Source: an uncultured Verrucomicrobia subdivision 3 bacterium (GTDB lineage Bacteria; Verrucomicrobiota; Verrucomicrobiia; Limisphaerales; UBA11358). From it: DNA of 38,867 bases. Shown in pieces: positions 10,032 to 17,912 of the stretch (its first letter is position 1; the number at the start of each line of letters is the position of its first letter). Location of the stretch: the NCBI GenBank assembly GCA_903944085.1, contig CAJAQO010000190.1:1-38867 (forward strand), in the 5' to 3' direction. A program made the position numbers and the translations under genes. The notes below the pieces were generated by a model. That model had not been told where the DNA came from, searched no databases, and saw only the letters and a program-made list of their open reading frames with translations.

Positions 10032-11861
10032 TCAACGCAATGCGGTTCCGGCAATGTCATTCCCGTCCAAAGCGAGCACGGATCTTGTCGGTGCAGGGTC
10101 AATGAATTCAGGTGCCGACCATGGGGCGTTGGCTGCCACCGAAATCGGCCCATCCGTGCCGGCCATTTTTAACCGGAGGCTTTCCGGCCGGGCTTCGACT
10201 TCAGCCTCGGCTTCGGCAAACTGCCGGCCCCAGCGCGAAAAGTCCGCATCCGTTTTTAATCCATTGCCGATGCGGACCCAAAAGGCCGCGCCGGCGTTGT
10301 GGCCGCTGTATTGAGGCCGCGTGCCGGCCGCGACGTGCTCCACCGCCAATCGCACGGCACCGAAGAGGTTGCCGTCATAGATCAAAAAAGTTTGTGCCGC
10401 GAGCCCATCCAGCCCGCGCGACCATGGCACGCGCAGGCCGAGCACCGCGCCGCCTTTGCGGAAGAGCACGGCTTCTCCCGGTTGCACCGGCAGCCTGGCT
10501 GGCTCGTTGGTTGAAAAAACTACGCGCCGGTTGCCAATCCAAAAAGAGTCCACGTTCATGGGCATCACAAAATTTGAAACCAAGGTGGTGGCGTTCGTCG
10601 GAATGTCCTTGGCCCGGTAAATCGCCAAGCCGAGCGCATCGGCGCGGCGCTGGGCGGCGGCCCAGAACGGGTCCAGATGAAAAGTCTTTTGGTGTGCGCC
10701 GGCGGGAATTTTTTTCTGGCCGTAGGGATCGTCGCGGCCGTCCGCGATGAAGTAGCAGCGCACCGATTTGCGGTCGCCCGGCAGATCGGCCGTCAGCGGC
10801 ATGTCCATCCGCCCGCCGTAAGCGACGACGGCGGAACTCAGCGTGATGTCCGGCAGCAGAAAATGCGTGCGAGACTGCCAGCGGTTGGTGCCCCAGCTTT
10901 GTTGGACCAGGCGCGGAAACTGATTGGCCAGTTCGCTGATGGTTTGCGGCGGACCCCAGTTCCCCAGCATCGGAAAAAGGTTGTCAATATTCGGCGGCAG
11001 CGGTCCTGGCAGCCAGTTGTTCAACACAAAATGGCGGTCCAAGTCGCCGAGGCCGTGCAAATAATCGTAAGTGCGGCTTTGCGCGCCGGCGAGTTTTTGC
11101 GCGGGTGGAAACCAGTTGAGCGCGATGTCCTGCCAGAACAATTTCAGCAGCGCCCGCGCTTGCTCCCGGCCGGTTTCACGCCGGCAAAATGTCTCGATCA
11201 AACCCAGTCCGTCGAGATCCACGCCGGTGTAAGTCGGGCTGTCGAATTCGTGGATGCCCGCTGTCTGCGTGTAGCGGAAAAAACGGTCAAGCCGCGCGTA
11301 ACCTGCGGCGGCGACCGCCGGTTTTTCCAGCGCCTCGCCGAGCAGGATAAGATCGCCGGCGTTCATGATCGCGATGTTGGAATAGCTCGGCTGAACCTGA
11401 TGGCGCAGGCAGCCTTGGCTGGAATACTCCAGCAGTTTCTCCAATCGTTGCCGCGCCGTCACCGGAATAAAACCACGCTGCCTGAGCCAGAGTAACGCGC
11501 CGCCGCGCATGGCAAAATCAACGGCGTTGTCGTCCATGACTTTGCCGTCGCGTAGCGTCCACCAAAAATTTCCGTAGCTGCGGCTGTTGGTGTTGCGGTC
11601 CTGCATCTGCTCCGCCAGTTCGAACAGCCGGTCGAGCCGGTCGGGATGTTGCCGCGCTTCGGCCAGAATCAAGGCATAGGCAAACAGGTCGCGCGAGGTG
11701 ATTGACTCCGAGGGCTGCGCGCACGAACGCCAGAAGCCGGCCTCATGCGCGACAAGGTTGCTGGCAATTTCTGACGCCACCGGAGCTGCCGGCAGACGAC
11801 TTGGCAGTGCGACTAGGCAGACCAAGCAGACGATCCGGCAAATTATAGGGTGCGAATTCAT
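10032..11861 (-). CDS. secreted helical protein resembling polysaccharide lyases
   Basis: 609 aa, exported by a signal peptide (hydrophobic residues 8-26, ending LPAAP). Residues 30-330 look all-helical with W/Y-rich loops (NFWWTLRDGK at 98-107; SYSNIAIMNAGDLILLGE at 159-176; IHEFDSPTYTGVDLDGLG at 203-220; SRTYDYLHGLGDLDRHF), the layout of an (alpha/alpha) toroid. The C-terminal half looks like beta-sandwich. This architecture is shared by heparinase, alginate and hyaluronate lyases, but I cannot match a specific family or catalytic set, so the enzymatic role is inference. Its neighbours (glycosidase, esterase) favour polysaccharide degradation. It is divergent from the esterase gene, sharing a 123-bp upstream region. 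Confidence 0.6.
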   Translation of the reverse strand: MNSHPIICRIVCLVCLVALPSRLPAAPVASEIASNLVAHEAGFWRSCAQPSESITSRDLFAYALILAEARQHPDRLDRLFELAEQMQDRNTNSRSYGNFWWTLRDGKVMDDNAVDFAMRGGALLWLRQRGFIPVTARQRLEKLLEYSSQGCLRHQVQPSYSNIAIMNAGDLILLGEALEKPAVAAAGYARLDRFFRYTQTAGIHEFDSPTYTGVDLDGLGLIETFCRRETGREQARALLKLFWQDIALNWFPPAQKLAGAQSRTYDYLHGLGDLDRHFVLNNWLPGPLPPNIDNLFPMLGNWGPPQTISELANQFPRLVQQSWGTNRWQSRTHFLLPDITLSSAVVAYGGRMDMPLTADLPGDRKSVRCYFIADGRDDPYGQKKIPAGAHQKTFHLDPFWAAAQRRADALGLAIYRAKDIPTNATTLVSNFVMPMNVDSFWIGNRRVVFSTNEPARLPVQPGEAVLFRKGGAVLGLRVPWSRGLDGLAAQTFLIYDGNLFGAVRLAVEHVAAGTRPQYSGHNAGAAFWVRIGNGLKTDADFSRWGRQFAEAEAEVEARPESLRLKMAGTDGPISVAANAPWSAPEFIDPAPTRSVLALDGNDIAGTALR

Positions 11862-11984
11862 TCCTATCCATTGACGCCGCGAGACGAAGCGCCGTCACAA
11901 TTTTTTGGCGACGGTGCATTTGCGAGCGACTCGCGTTACTCGTTTTTTCTGGACGGCTGCGCTGTTGGCTGGCATTGCTGGAAC
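11862..11984. promoter_or_regulatory. divergent intergenic region with REP-like remnants
   Basis: This 123-bp gap separates the starts of two divergent secreted-protein genes, so promoters for both should lie here, although I see no clear -35/-10 pair. It contains a small hairpin (GCGAG at 11922-11926 with CTCGC at 11930-11934), a longer pairing between CCGTC and GACGG around 11892-11914, and GGACGGCTGCGCT at 11951-11963, identical to part of the palindrome cluster at 220-232. Confidence 0.45.
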
Positions 11985-13097
11985 ATGAACACCAAGCTTG
12001 TTTTGCTCGCCGCGCTGCTGTTTGCCCTGCCGGGATTTGCCCAGCCAGTCTTTTCGCCGGAGGTTCATGCTGATCGCAGTGTCACATTTCGCCTGGCGGC
12101 ACCCAAGGCCAAGGAAGTTCAGTTGCATTGCGAAGGCGTCAAAGATTCCACGCTGCAAAAGGATGCCAATGGCGTGTGGACGTTCACCACCGAGCCGCTG
12201 GAGCCGGACATTTACGTTTATTCTTTCAGCGTGGATGGATTGCACCTGATTGATCCCGCCAATCCGTTTCTAAAATACAATCTGCTGAACACCGACAGCC
12301 AGGTCGAGGTGCCCGGATCGCCAGCATTGCCGTGGGCAATCAATGCCGGGCCGCGCGGCCAGTTGCACCGCCATTTTTATTCCTCCGCCGTGGCTGGTGA
12401 CGAACGTGATTTCATGGTTTATACGCCGCCCGGCTACGATCCTGCCGCGCACAAGCGTTACCCGGTGCTTTATTTGCTGCACGGCTACAGCGACGATACG
12501 ACCGCATGGTCCGCCGTCGGCCGCGCAAATGTCATTCTCGACAACCTCATCGCTCGCGGCCAGGCCAAGCCGATGATTGTGGTGATGCCGCTGGGCTACG
12601 GCACGATGGACGTGGTCAAAGGCGGTTGGTCGCGCGTGCGTGATCCCGGCTTGTGGCAGCGCAACGTGGACAAGTTCAGCGATGCTCTGCTCACGGAGGT
12701 GCTGCCACAGGTGGAAAAAACGTATCGGGTTTTGACGGACCGCCGGTCGCGCGCCATCGCCGGACTTTCGATGGGCGGGACGGAATCGCTGGTGACCGGG
12801 TTGAATCATCTCGATCGTTTTGCCTGGATTGGAGCCTTTAGTTCGGGCGGATTGAACACGAATTATGCCGCCCAGTTTCCGGCGCTGAACCCCAAGGCCA
12901 ATGACCAATTGCGCCTGCTTTGGATCGCCTGCGGTCGGGAAGACCGGCTGCTCGAAAACAATGTTCAGTTTTGCGAATGGTTGAAATCACGAAAGGTCGG
13001 CTACACTTGGGTGGAAACCGCCGGCACCCACAGCTTCCGCGTGTGGCGGCGCAACCTGGCGGAATTCGCCTCCTTGCTTTTTCAGGACCATAAGTAA
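11985..13097 (+). CDS. secreted CE1/esterase-D-type esterase with N-terminal E-set domain
   Basis: 370 aa, secreted (signal residues 1-18, ending LPGFA). Residues about 22-100 form an E-set/CBM48-like beta domain (FRLAAPKAKEVQLHCEG, IYVYSFSVDG). The remainder is an alpha/beta hydrolase of the esterase D / feruloyl and acetyl-xylan esterase group: YPVLYLLHGYSDDTTAW carries the oxyanion region, GLSMGG holds the nucleophile Ser262, Asp320 (GREDRL) and His349 (GTHSF) complete the triad. It would remove acyl or feruloyl groups from polysaccharides. I start at ATG 11985 because the signal peptide begins there; the frame is open back to 11850 but would overlap the divergent gene. Confidence 0.88.
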   Translation: MNTKLVLLAALLFALPGFAQPVFSPEVHADRSVTFRLAAPKAKEVQLHCEGVKDSTLQKDANGVWTFTTEPLEPDIYVYSFSVDGLHLIDPANPFLKYNLLNTDSQVEVPGSPALPWAINAGPRGQLHRHFYSSAVAGDERDFMVYTPPGYDPAAHKRYPVLYLLHGYSDDTTAWSAVGRANVILDNLIARGQAKPMIVVMPLGYGTMDVVKGGWSRVRDPGLWQRNVDKFSDALLTEVLPQVEKTYRVLTDRRSRAIAGLSMGGTESLVTGLNHLDRFAWIGAFSSGGLNTNYAAQFPALNPKANDQLRLLWIACGREDRLLENNVQFCEWLKSRKVGYTWVETAGTHSFRVWRRNLAEFASLLFQDHK

Positions 13098-13163
13098 GCC
13101 CGGCAAGAAAGTGAACGCCGCGCAATTTAAAAATCAGCGTATCGGTGGGTTTGGCAACCGCAG

Positions 13164-13328
13164 GTGTTTTGCCTATTCGCCGAAGATATCGGCCTGCTGT
13201 CCGAAAACCGGTTCACGGATATTCCAAAAAACTCACGACAAGCCCCGGCGCATTTTTCCGAAGCCGTCGAATCTCTCTTTCGCGTGATGGGCCATTCTCG
13301 TAACGGTCATCCGGTTTATCCTGGCTGA
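13164..13328 (+). pseudogene. relic of an MmeI-like (type IIL) restriction-methyltransferase
   Basis: The plus-strand frame ending with TGA at 13326-13328 reads VFCLFAEDIGLLSENRF, then a helical stretch ending AHFSEAVESLFRVMG. The FCLFAEDxGLL block followed by xxFxxAxxxLFxxM is characteristic of the helical spacer region of MmeI-like fused restriction/methyltransferase enzymes. Only about 54 codons remain, without a start codon, nuclease or methylase motifs, so this is a decayed fragment. It lies in the 337-bp gap between the esterase and the sigma-54 activator. Similarity was judged by eye. Confidence 0.5.
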
Positions 13329-13379
13329 GGACGTCGAGTTCCTTCATCTGCTGAATTCCGTGGTTTATTGTCATCCTGT

Positions 13380-13407
13380 TTGACATGTCATACGGCAGGG
13401 TTATGAT
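13380..13407 (+). promoter_or_regulatory. near-consensus sigma-70 promoter of the sigma-54 activator gene
   Basis: TTGACA at 13380-13385 and TATGAT at 13402-13407 are separated by 16 bp. The -35 box is perfect and the -10 box matches 5 of 6. The expected transcription start near 13414 leaves a 5' leader of about 20 nt, containing GAGG at 13424-13427, seven bases before ATG 13435. This suggests housekeeping-level expression of the activator. Confidence 0.7.
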
Positions 13408-13434
13408 CTAAATTAAGAAATCTGAGGAACAAAC

Positions 13435-14895
13435 ATGGACAAATCGGAGCAAACCAGGTCGGCAAGGGCGCACATTTTGGTGATTGGAACCGTAGGTGCC
13501 GCTGACGTAATGGCGTCGCTGCGGGAAGTTTGGGAACGGTTGGCTGGCCAAGAATTTCAATTTGCTGAAATGGTTGTTCGGGAGGACGCTGCGGATTTGC
13601 CGCCCGGCCTGCGGGCAACCGAGGCGGGGCACCGACTTGACCTGTTTGTGCTGTGCGTCAAGGGAGACCGGCTGACCGAAGCGAATTCAGTGCTGACGGA
13701 ACTCCACAATAAATACCGCGAGCCGCCGCAGTTGCTCGCCGTGGACAATGTGGATGATCAAGGTTTACACGGACTGCTCCAGATGGGTTCGTCCGACTTT
13801 ATTGTCGCGCCTTTCCGCACCTGCGATTTGCTCCCGCGATTGCGCCGGCTGCGCCGTGACTTAAGCGATGGCCACGCCGGTGCGACCGAACTCAAATTGA
13901 AGCTTGGTTTGGGACAGTTAATCGGGGAAAGCCCGGAACTCATGGCGGCCATCAGGCAAATTTCCAAATTTGCCAGTTGCGACGCGACCGTGCTGCTGAA
14001 TGGCGAGACGGGCACGGGCAAGGAAATGTTCGCGCGGGCGATCCATTACTTAAGCCCACGCGCAGCCAATCCCTTCATCCCGGTGAATTGCGGCGCGATT
14101 CCGGCAGAGCTGGTCGAGAACGAGTTGTTCGGCCACGAGCCCGGCGCGTTCACCGGCGCGGCGGCGGCCACGCGCGGGTTGATTGCCGAGGCGGAAGGCG
14201 GCACGCTATTTCTTGACGAGATTGACACGCTGCCGCTCCAGACGCAGGTGAAACTGCTGCGCTTTCTCCAAGATTACTCCTACCGTCCGCTGGGTGCGCG
14301 CAAATTGTGTGGCGCCAACATCCGGATCATCGCCGCGTCGAACGCCAAACTGGAAAACGCCATGCGGGCGGGGCGGTTTCGCGCCGACTTGCTTTACCGG
14401 ATCAATGCGCTTTCGCTGACGTTGCCGCCGTTGCGCGAACGCCGGCAGGATATTCCGCTGCTGGCGCGGCATTTCGCGGCGGAATGCGCGCGGGGAATGA
14501 AACTTCCCGCCAAGGAAATATCCCCGGCCGCGTTGCGCAAGCTGATGTCATATTATTGGCCCGGCAATGTGCGCGAACTGCAAAACATCATCCAGCGCGC
14601 CATGGTGCTCGTCGAGGACAACGTGATTCGACCCATGGACATCGCATTGCCGGGGCAGGCGAAACTAATGGAGGCAGAATCATTCAAGACGCTCAAGGCG
14701 CGCGTGGTGGAGGATTTTGAGCGGTCCTATCTGCAAGAGCTGCTGGCGGAACATGACGGCAACATCACCCGGGCCGCCCGCGCAGCGGATAAAAACCGCC
14801 GCGCGCTGTGGGAATTGTTGCGCAAGCATCAAATCCATTTGGCGCTCACGGAGCCCGAACGGAATCCGCACCTGGACAAACCCCGGCTGCACTAG
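13435..14895 (+). CDS. NtrC-family sigma-54 activator with degenerate receiver domain
   Basis: 486-aa enhancer-binding protein that opens sigma-54 promoters by ATP hydrolysis. Residues 1-145 have the receiver fold, but the phospho-acceptor position reads DLFVLCVKG (Cys74 in place of Asp) and the conserved Lys is Ala125 (DFIVAPF), so it is probably not phosphorylated. The AAA+ core follows: GETGTGKE 190-197 (Walker A), GAFTGA 237-242 (sigma-54 contact loop), GGTLFLDEID 255-264 (Walker B), RADLLYR and LPPLRERRQDI (sensor/arginine finger region), WPGNVRELQN. A Fis-type helix-turn-helix occupies about 430-475 (HDGNITRAARAADKNRRALWELL). No histidine kinase is adjacent. It lies directly upstream of the injection-system operon, whose first promoter matches the sigma-54 consensus, so it is the likely dedicated switch. 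Confidence 0.93.
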   Translation: MDKSEQTRSARAHILVIGTVGAADVMASLREVWERLAGQEFQFAEMVVREDAADLPPGLRATEAGHRLDLFVLCVKGDRLTEANSVLTELHNKYREPPQLLAVDNVDDQGLHGLLQMGSSDFIVAPFRTCDLLPRLRRLRRDLSDGHAGATELKLKLGLGQLIGESPELMAAIRQISKFASCDATVLLNGETGTGKEMFARAIHYLSPRAANPFIPVNCGAIPAELVENELFGHEPGAFTGAAAATRGLIAEAEGGTLFLDEIDTLPLQTQVKLLRFLQDYSYRPLGARKLCGANIRIIAASNAKLENAMRAGRFRADLLYRINALSLTLPPLRERRQDIPLLARHFAAECARGMKLPAKEISPAALRKLMSYYWPGNVRELQNIIQRAMVLVEDNVIRPMDIALPGQAKLMEAESFKTLKARVVEDFERSYLQELLAEHDGNITRAARAADKNRRALWELLRKHQIHLALTEPERNPHLDKPRLH

Positions 14896-14913
14896 GACAA
14901 TTTTATCCTCTCG

Positions 14914-14948
14914 CGCCGGACGTTCGTTTTTGGGCCGACCGGCGTTTT
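14914..14948 (+). terminator. possible weak terminator after the activator gene
   Basis: CGCCGG at 14914-14919 pairs with CCGGCG at 14939-14944, followed directly by TTTT. The loop is long (19 nt) and the stem short (6 bp), so efficiency is doubtful. It lies 18 bp after the stop codon and before the sigma-54 promoter. Confidence 0.4.
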
Positions 14949-15020
14949 GAAGCATTTGCCGCAGGACAAATTCATCTCCCCGGTGGCCGTGAACTTTGAG
15001 AAATCAGGGTTTTCTATTCA

Positions 15021-15036
15021 TGGCACAATCAGTGCT
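15021..15036 (+). promoter_or_regulatory. sigma-54 (-24/-12) promoter of the eCIS operon
   Basis: TGGCAC at 15021-15026 and TGCT at 15033-15036 place GG (15022-15023) and GC (15034-15035) in exactly the spacing of the sigma-54 consensus TGGCACG-N4-TTGCW; only the G at position 7 and the first T of TTGC differ. Expected transcription start is near 15047. It lies 125 bp downstream of the sigma-54 activator gene and immediately before the contractile injection operon. AGGACAA occurs at 14894 and 14963, 69 bp apart, as possible but weak activator sites. Confidence 0.72.
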
Positions 15037-15082
15037 TATCAGAAGCCCAAGCTCATGCGTCCAGCGAGGCCAGAAAGGCACC

Positions 15083-15400
15083 TTGCAAATCGAAGTCAAC
15101 ATCCTGCGCTACGTGGCTCACCATCCGGAGGCCAAAGATACCGCTGAAGGGATTGCCCAATGGTGGTTGCTGGGGTCGCGGACCAAGGCTAGTGTCGCCG
15201 AGGTCAAGGCGGGGCTGGATTGTTTAGTGGCGCAAGGGCGGCTCGCGGCGGAACGACAGGCCGATGGAAACGTTTATTATTGCCGGCTCAAAGCGCCAGA
15301 CCGGCGGACCAAGTTTGTTCGGACACTAGGCACGACAAGCCGACGCAAGCTTAACCAAGGCGACGACAGCCAGCGGTCAAACCAACCAAGACAAAGGTAA
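15083..15400 (+). CDS. small winged-helix-like protein, first gene of the eCIS operon
   Basis: 105 aa from TTG 15083. The core reads like a small winged helix: IEVNILRYVAHHPEAKD, then VAEVKAGLDCLVAQGRLA, then a wing ADGNVYYCRL, and a basic, Gln/Arg-rich tail. It could be a DNA-binding regulator or an assembly factor; I do not recognise a named family. Start choice is open: ATG 15020 and TTG 14996 are in frame, but ATG 15020 overlaps the -24 box of the sigma-54 promoter and lies upstream of the predicted transcript start (about 15047), which favours TTG 15083 with AAAGG at 15074-15078. The sheath gene follows after 4 bp. Confidence 0.65.
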   Translation: MQIEVNILRYVAHHPEAKDTAEGIAQWWLLGSRTKASVAEVKAGLDCLVAQGRLAAERQADGNVYYCRLKAPDRRTKFVRTLGTTSRRKLNQGDDSQRSNQPRQR

Positions 15401-15404
15401 AAAT

Positions 15405-17366
15405 ATGCCCATAGCACCAACTTATCCTGGAGTTTATATCGAGGAAATTTCCAGTGGCTCACATACGATCACTGGTGTCGCCACCTCCATCACCGCTTTC
15501 GTCGGCTACACGGCGCGCGGCTTGGATCATCGCGCCACGGAAATCTTCAGCTTTGCCGATTTTGAGCGCGGGTTCGGCGGGCTGGCCGCCGACAGCGAAT
15601 TGAGCTATGGCGTGCAGCAGTTTTTTCAGAACGGTGGCAACACCGCCTATGTCGTGCGCGTGCCGAAATCCGGCTCCAAACCCGCTTCGGTCACGCTGCT
15701 GAACGGCGTCGGCACTGGCGCGGCCGTTTCGCTGGCCGTCACCATGTTGAGCAACGGCACCTGGTCGGACTATGTCATCATTGACGTGGATTACGACGGC
15801 GTGTCCGACAGCAGCAGGTTCAATTTGACAATCACGGACCTGGCCGCCGGCACGGTCGAGACGTTTGACAATGTGACCATGGACAGCACCAAAAACAATT
15901 ATGTCCAAGCCGTGCTGAACGACGTGGACAGCGGCTCGCAACTCGTCTCGGTGGCCGCCACCAGTGCCTCAGGGCCGCCGGCCGCAAGCGGCATCACGGG
16001 CAAAGACATCACGCTGGCTAACATCAAAAATGATCAGACCTACACGATCAAACTCATACTCGACGCGCCCGCGCAAAATATCGAATTTAACTTCATTACG
16101 CCGGCCGACCCTTTGCCGGGTTCCATCGCGTCGGTGTGCCGGTTGTTGCAGCGGCAGGCCACGGCCGCGCTGGCGGCGGCCATTCCCGGCGCGAGCGTGC
16201 AATGCGTGCCAAGCAGCAGCCAAAACGGATTGCGCGTCACCGCGCTGGTGCCAAATGCGTTCGACGCGCAGATCACTTTCGACAGCGGCACGACGAACGA
16301 TGCGGACGCGTTTCTCAATCTGAAAGCGGCGACCGCCACCGCGAATGTCTCGCATTACTGGCCAAACAGCCAGCGCGGGGCCGACGCATTTGCGGAAAAA
16401 GGCGCCACGCGCGGCTCCGACGGCACGGCGCTGCCGCAGGCGGCAGATTTGATCGGCGACCCCGGCGCGTTCACCGGCATTTATGCACTGGATAAGGTGG
16501 ACATTTTCAACATTCTTTGCCTGCCGGATGTCTCGCGCGCCACGCCCGGCAATCCCGCCGTTTCCGATCTGGCCGCCACCGATCAAAATGCCGTGTTTGG
16601 CACGGCGATGACCTATTGCCTGGGCCGCCGCGCGTTTCTGCTGATTGACGCGCCGCCGGAAGTGGACGACGTGCCGTCGGCGGTGGATTGGAAAACCAGC
16701 GGCCTGACGGTGCATGACAACAACGGCGCGGCGTATTTTCCGCGGCTGAAGCTGGGCGATGCGCTGAACAATTTTCAACTGCGCACCTTCGCGCCGTGCG
16801 GCGTCATCGCCGGTTTGTATTCGCGGATTGACGCGGCGCGCGGCGTTTGGAAAGCGCCAGCCGGGACCGAAGCGACTTTGAGCGGCGTGCAAGGCGCGGC
16901 TTACAAACTGACGGACAGCGAAAATGGCGTGCTCAATCCGCTGGGTTTGAATTGCGTGCGGCTGCTGCCGGTTTATGGCCCGGTTTGCTGGGGCGCGCGG
17001 ACGCTCGTCGGCGACGATGCGGATGCGTCGGAATGGAAATACGTTCCGGTGCGGCGGTTTGCATTATTCTTGGAAGAGAGCCTTTTTCGCGGCACGCAAT
17101 GGGCGGTGTTCGAGCCTAACGACGAGCCGCTGTGGTCGCAAATCCGGTTGAACCTCGGTTCGTTCATGCAGACGCTCTTTCGGCAGGGCGCGTTTCAAGG
17201 CACCACGCCGCCGCAGGCTTACTTCGTGAAATGCGACAGCGAAACCACCACGCAAACTGACATAGACAACGGCATCGTCAACATTTTGGTCGGCTTCGCG
17301 CCGTTGAAGCCGGCGGAGTTCGTCGTCATTCAAATCCAGCAAATCGCCGGCCAAACCCAAACCTAG
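15405..17366 (+). CDS. eCIS contractile sheath protein
   Basis: 653-aa phage tail sheath homologue (Pvc2/Afp2-like). It polymerises around the inner tube and contracts to drive it into a target. The N-terminus (PTYPGVYIEEISSGSHTITG, then TSITAFVGYTARG) is the classic sheath opening that forms the inter-subunit handshake. The central region (about 95-320) is a variable surface domain, and residues about 440-653 form the conserved core (AARGVWKAPAG, FRGTQWAVFEPNDEPLW, IRLNLGSFMQTLFRQGAFQG, AYFVKCD, IVNILVGFAPLKPAEFVVIQI). Only one sheath gene is present, unlike the three paralogues of the Photorhabdus cassette. AAAGG at 15393-15397 precedes the start; the tube gene follows after 12 bp. Confidence 0.96.
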   Translation: MPIAPTYPGVYIEEISSGSHTITGVATSITAFVGYTARGLDHRATEIFSFADFERGFGGLAADSELSYGVQQFFQNGGNTAYVVRVPKSGSKPASVTLLNGVGTGAAVSLAVTMLSNGTWSDYVIIDVDYDGVSDSSRFNLTITDLAAGTVETFDNVTMDSTKNNYVQAVLNDVDSGSQLVSVAATSASGPPAASGITGKDITLANIKNDQTYTIKLILDAPAQNIEFNFITPADPLPGSIASVCRLLQRQATAALAAAIPGASVQCVPSSSQNGLRVTALVPNAFDAQITFDSGTTNDADAFLNLKAATATANVSHYWPNSQRGADAFAEKGATRGSDGTALPQAADLIGDPGAFTGIYALDKVDIFNILCLPDVSRATPGNPAVSDLAATDQNAVFGTAMTYCLGRRAFLLIDAPPEVDDVPSAVDWKTSGLTVHDNNGAAYFPRLKLGDALNNFQLRTFAPCGVIAGLYSRIDAARGVWKAPAGTEATLSGVQGAAYKLTDSENGVLNPLGLNCVRLLPVYGPVCWGARTLVGDDADASEWKYVPVRRFALFLEESLFRGTQWAVFEPNDEPLWSQIRLNLGSFMQTLFRQGAFQGTTPPQAYFVKCDSETTTQTDIDNGIVNILVGFAPLKPAEFVVIQIQQIAGQTQT

Positions 17367-17378
17367 GAGAAATGAGCT

Positions 17379-17906
17379 ATGGCACAATTCACTGTCAATT
17401 CCACCCGCCTGAATGCCTACCCAAATTTTAATTTTCGGCTCAAATGGGACGGCCGCTACGTCGCCGGCATTTCCAAAGTCAGCGGCCTCAAGCGCACCAC
17501 CGAAGTCGTCAAGCACCGCGAAGGCGGCGATCCCAGCAGTTCGCGCAAATCGCCCGGCCGCACCGAATATGAAGCCATCACGCTGGAGCGCGGCGTCACG
17601 CACGACGTGGCGTTCGAGCAGTGGGCCAACAAAGTCTGGAACTACGGCAGTGGTCTCGGTTCGGAAGTTTCGCTGAAGGATTTTCGCAAGGACTTGATTT
17701 TGGAATTTTACAATGAAGCCGGCCAACTGGCCATCGCCTACAAAATCTATCGCGCGTGGGTCAGCGAATATCTGGCCATGCCGGACCTGGACGCCAACGC
17801 CAACGCCGTGGCCATCCAACACATCAAACTGGAAAATGAAGGCTGGGAACGCGATCTGTCCGTGACCGAACCCACCGAGCCCAGCTTCACCAACCCGCCG
17901 AACTGA
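17379..17906 (+). CDS. eCIS inner tube protein (T4 gp19 family)
   Basis: 175-aa tube subunit (Pvc1/Afp1-like) that stacks as hexameric rings inside the sheath and is expelled on contraction. Diagnostic stretches are NFNFRLKWDGRYVAGISKVSGL, split here as YPNFNFRLKW and GRYVAGISKVSGLKRTTEVV, then HREGGDPSSSRKSPGRTEY, ITLERGVTHD, FEQWANKVW and KIYRAWVSEYLAMPDLDA. It is slightly longer than the usual 145-155 aa because of a C-terminal acidic/proline tail (TEPTEPSFTNPPN). It is the only gene of this type in the operon. GGAG at 17367-17370 lies before the ATG. Confidence 0.95.
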   Translation: MAQFTVNSTRLNAYPNFNFRLKWDGRYVAGISKVSGLKRTTEVVKHREGGDPSSSRKSPGRTEYEAITLERGVTHDVAFEQWANKVWNYGSGLGSEVSLKDFRKDLILEFYNEAGQLAIAYKIYRAWVSEYLAMPDLDANANAVAIQHIKLENEGWERDLSVTEPTEPSFTNPPN

Positions 17907-17912
17907 TCGGCT

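Noticed and set aside
14947-15147. 66-codon open frame overlapping the operon's 5' region
   Set aside because: It runs through the sigma-54 promoter and has no domain; the alternative frame ending at 15400 has a coherent winged-helix-like sequence.
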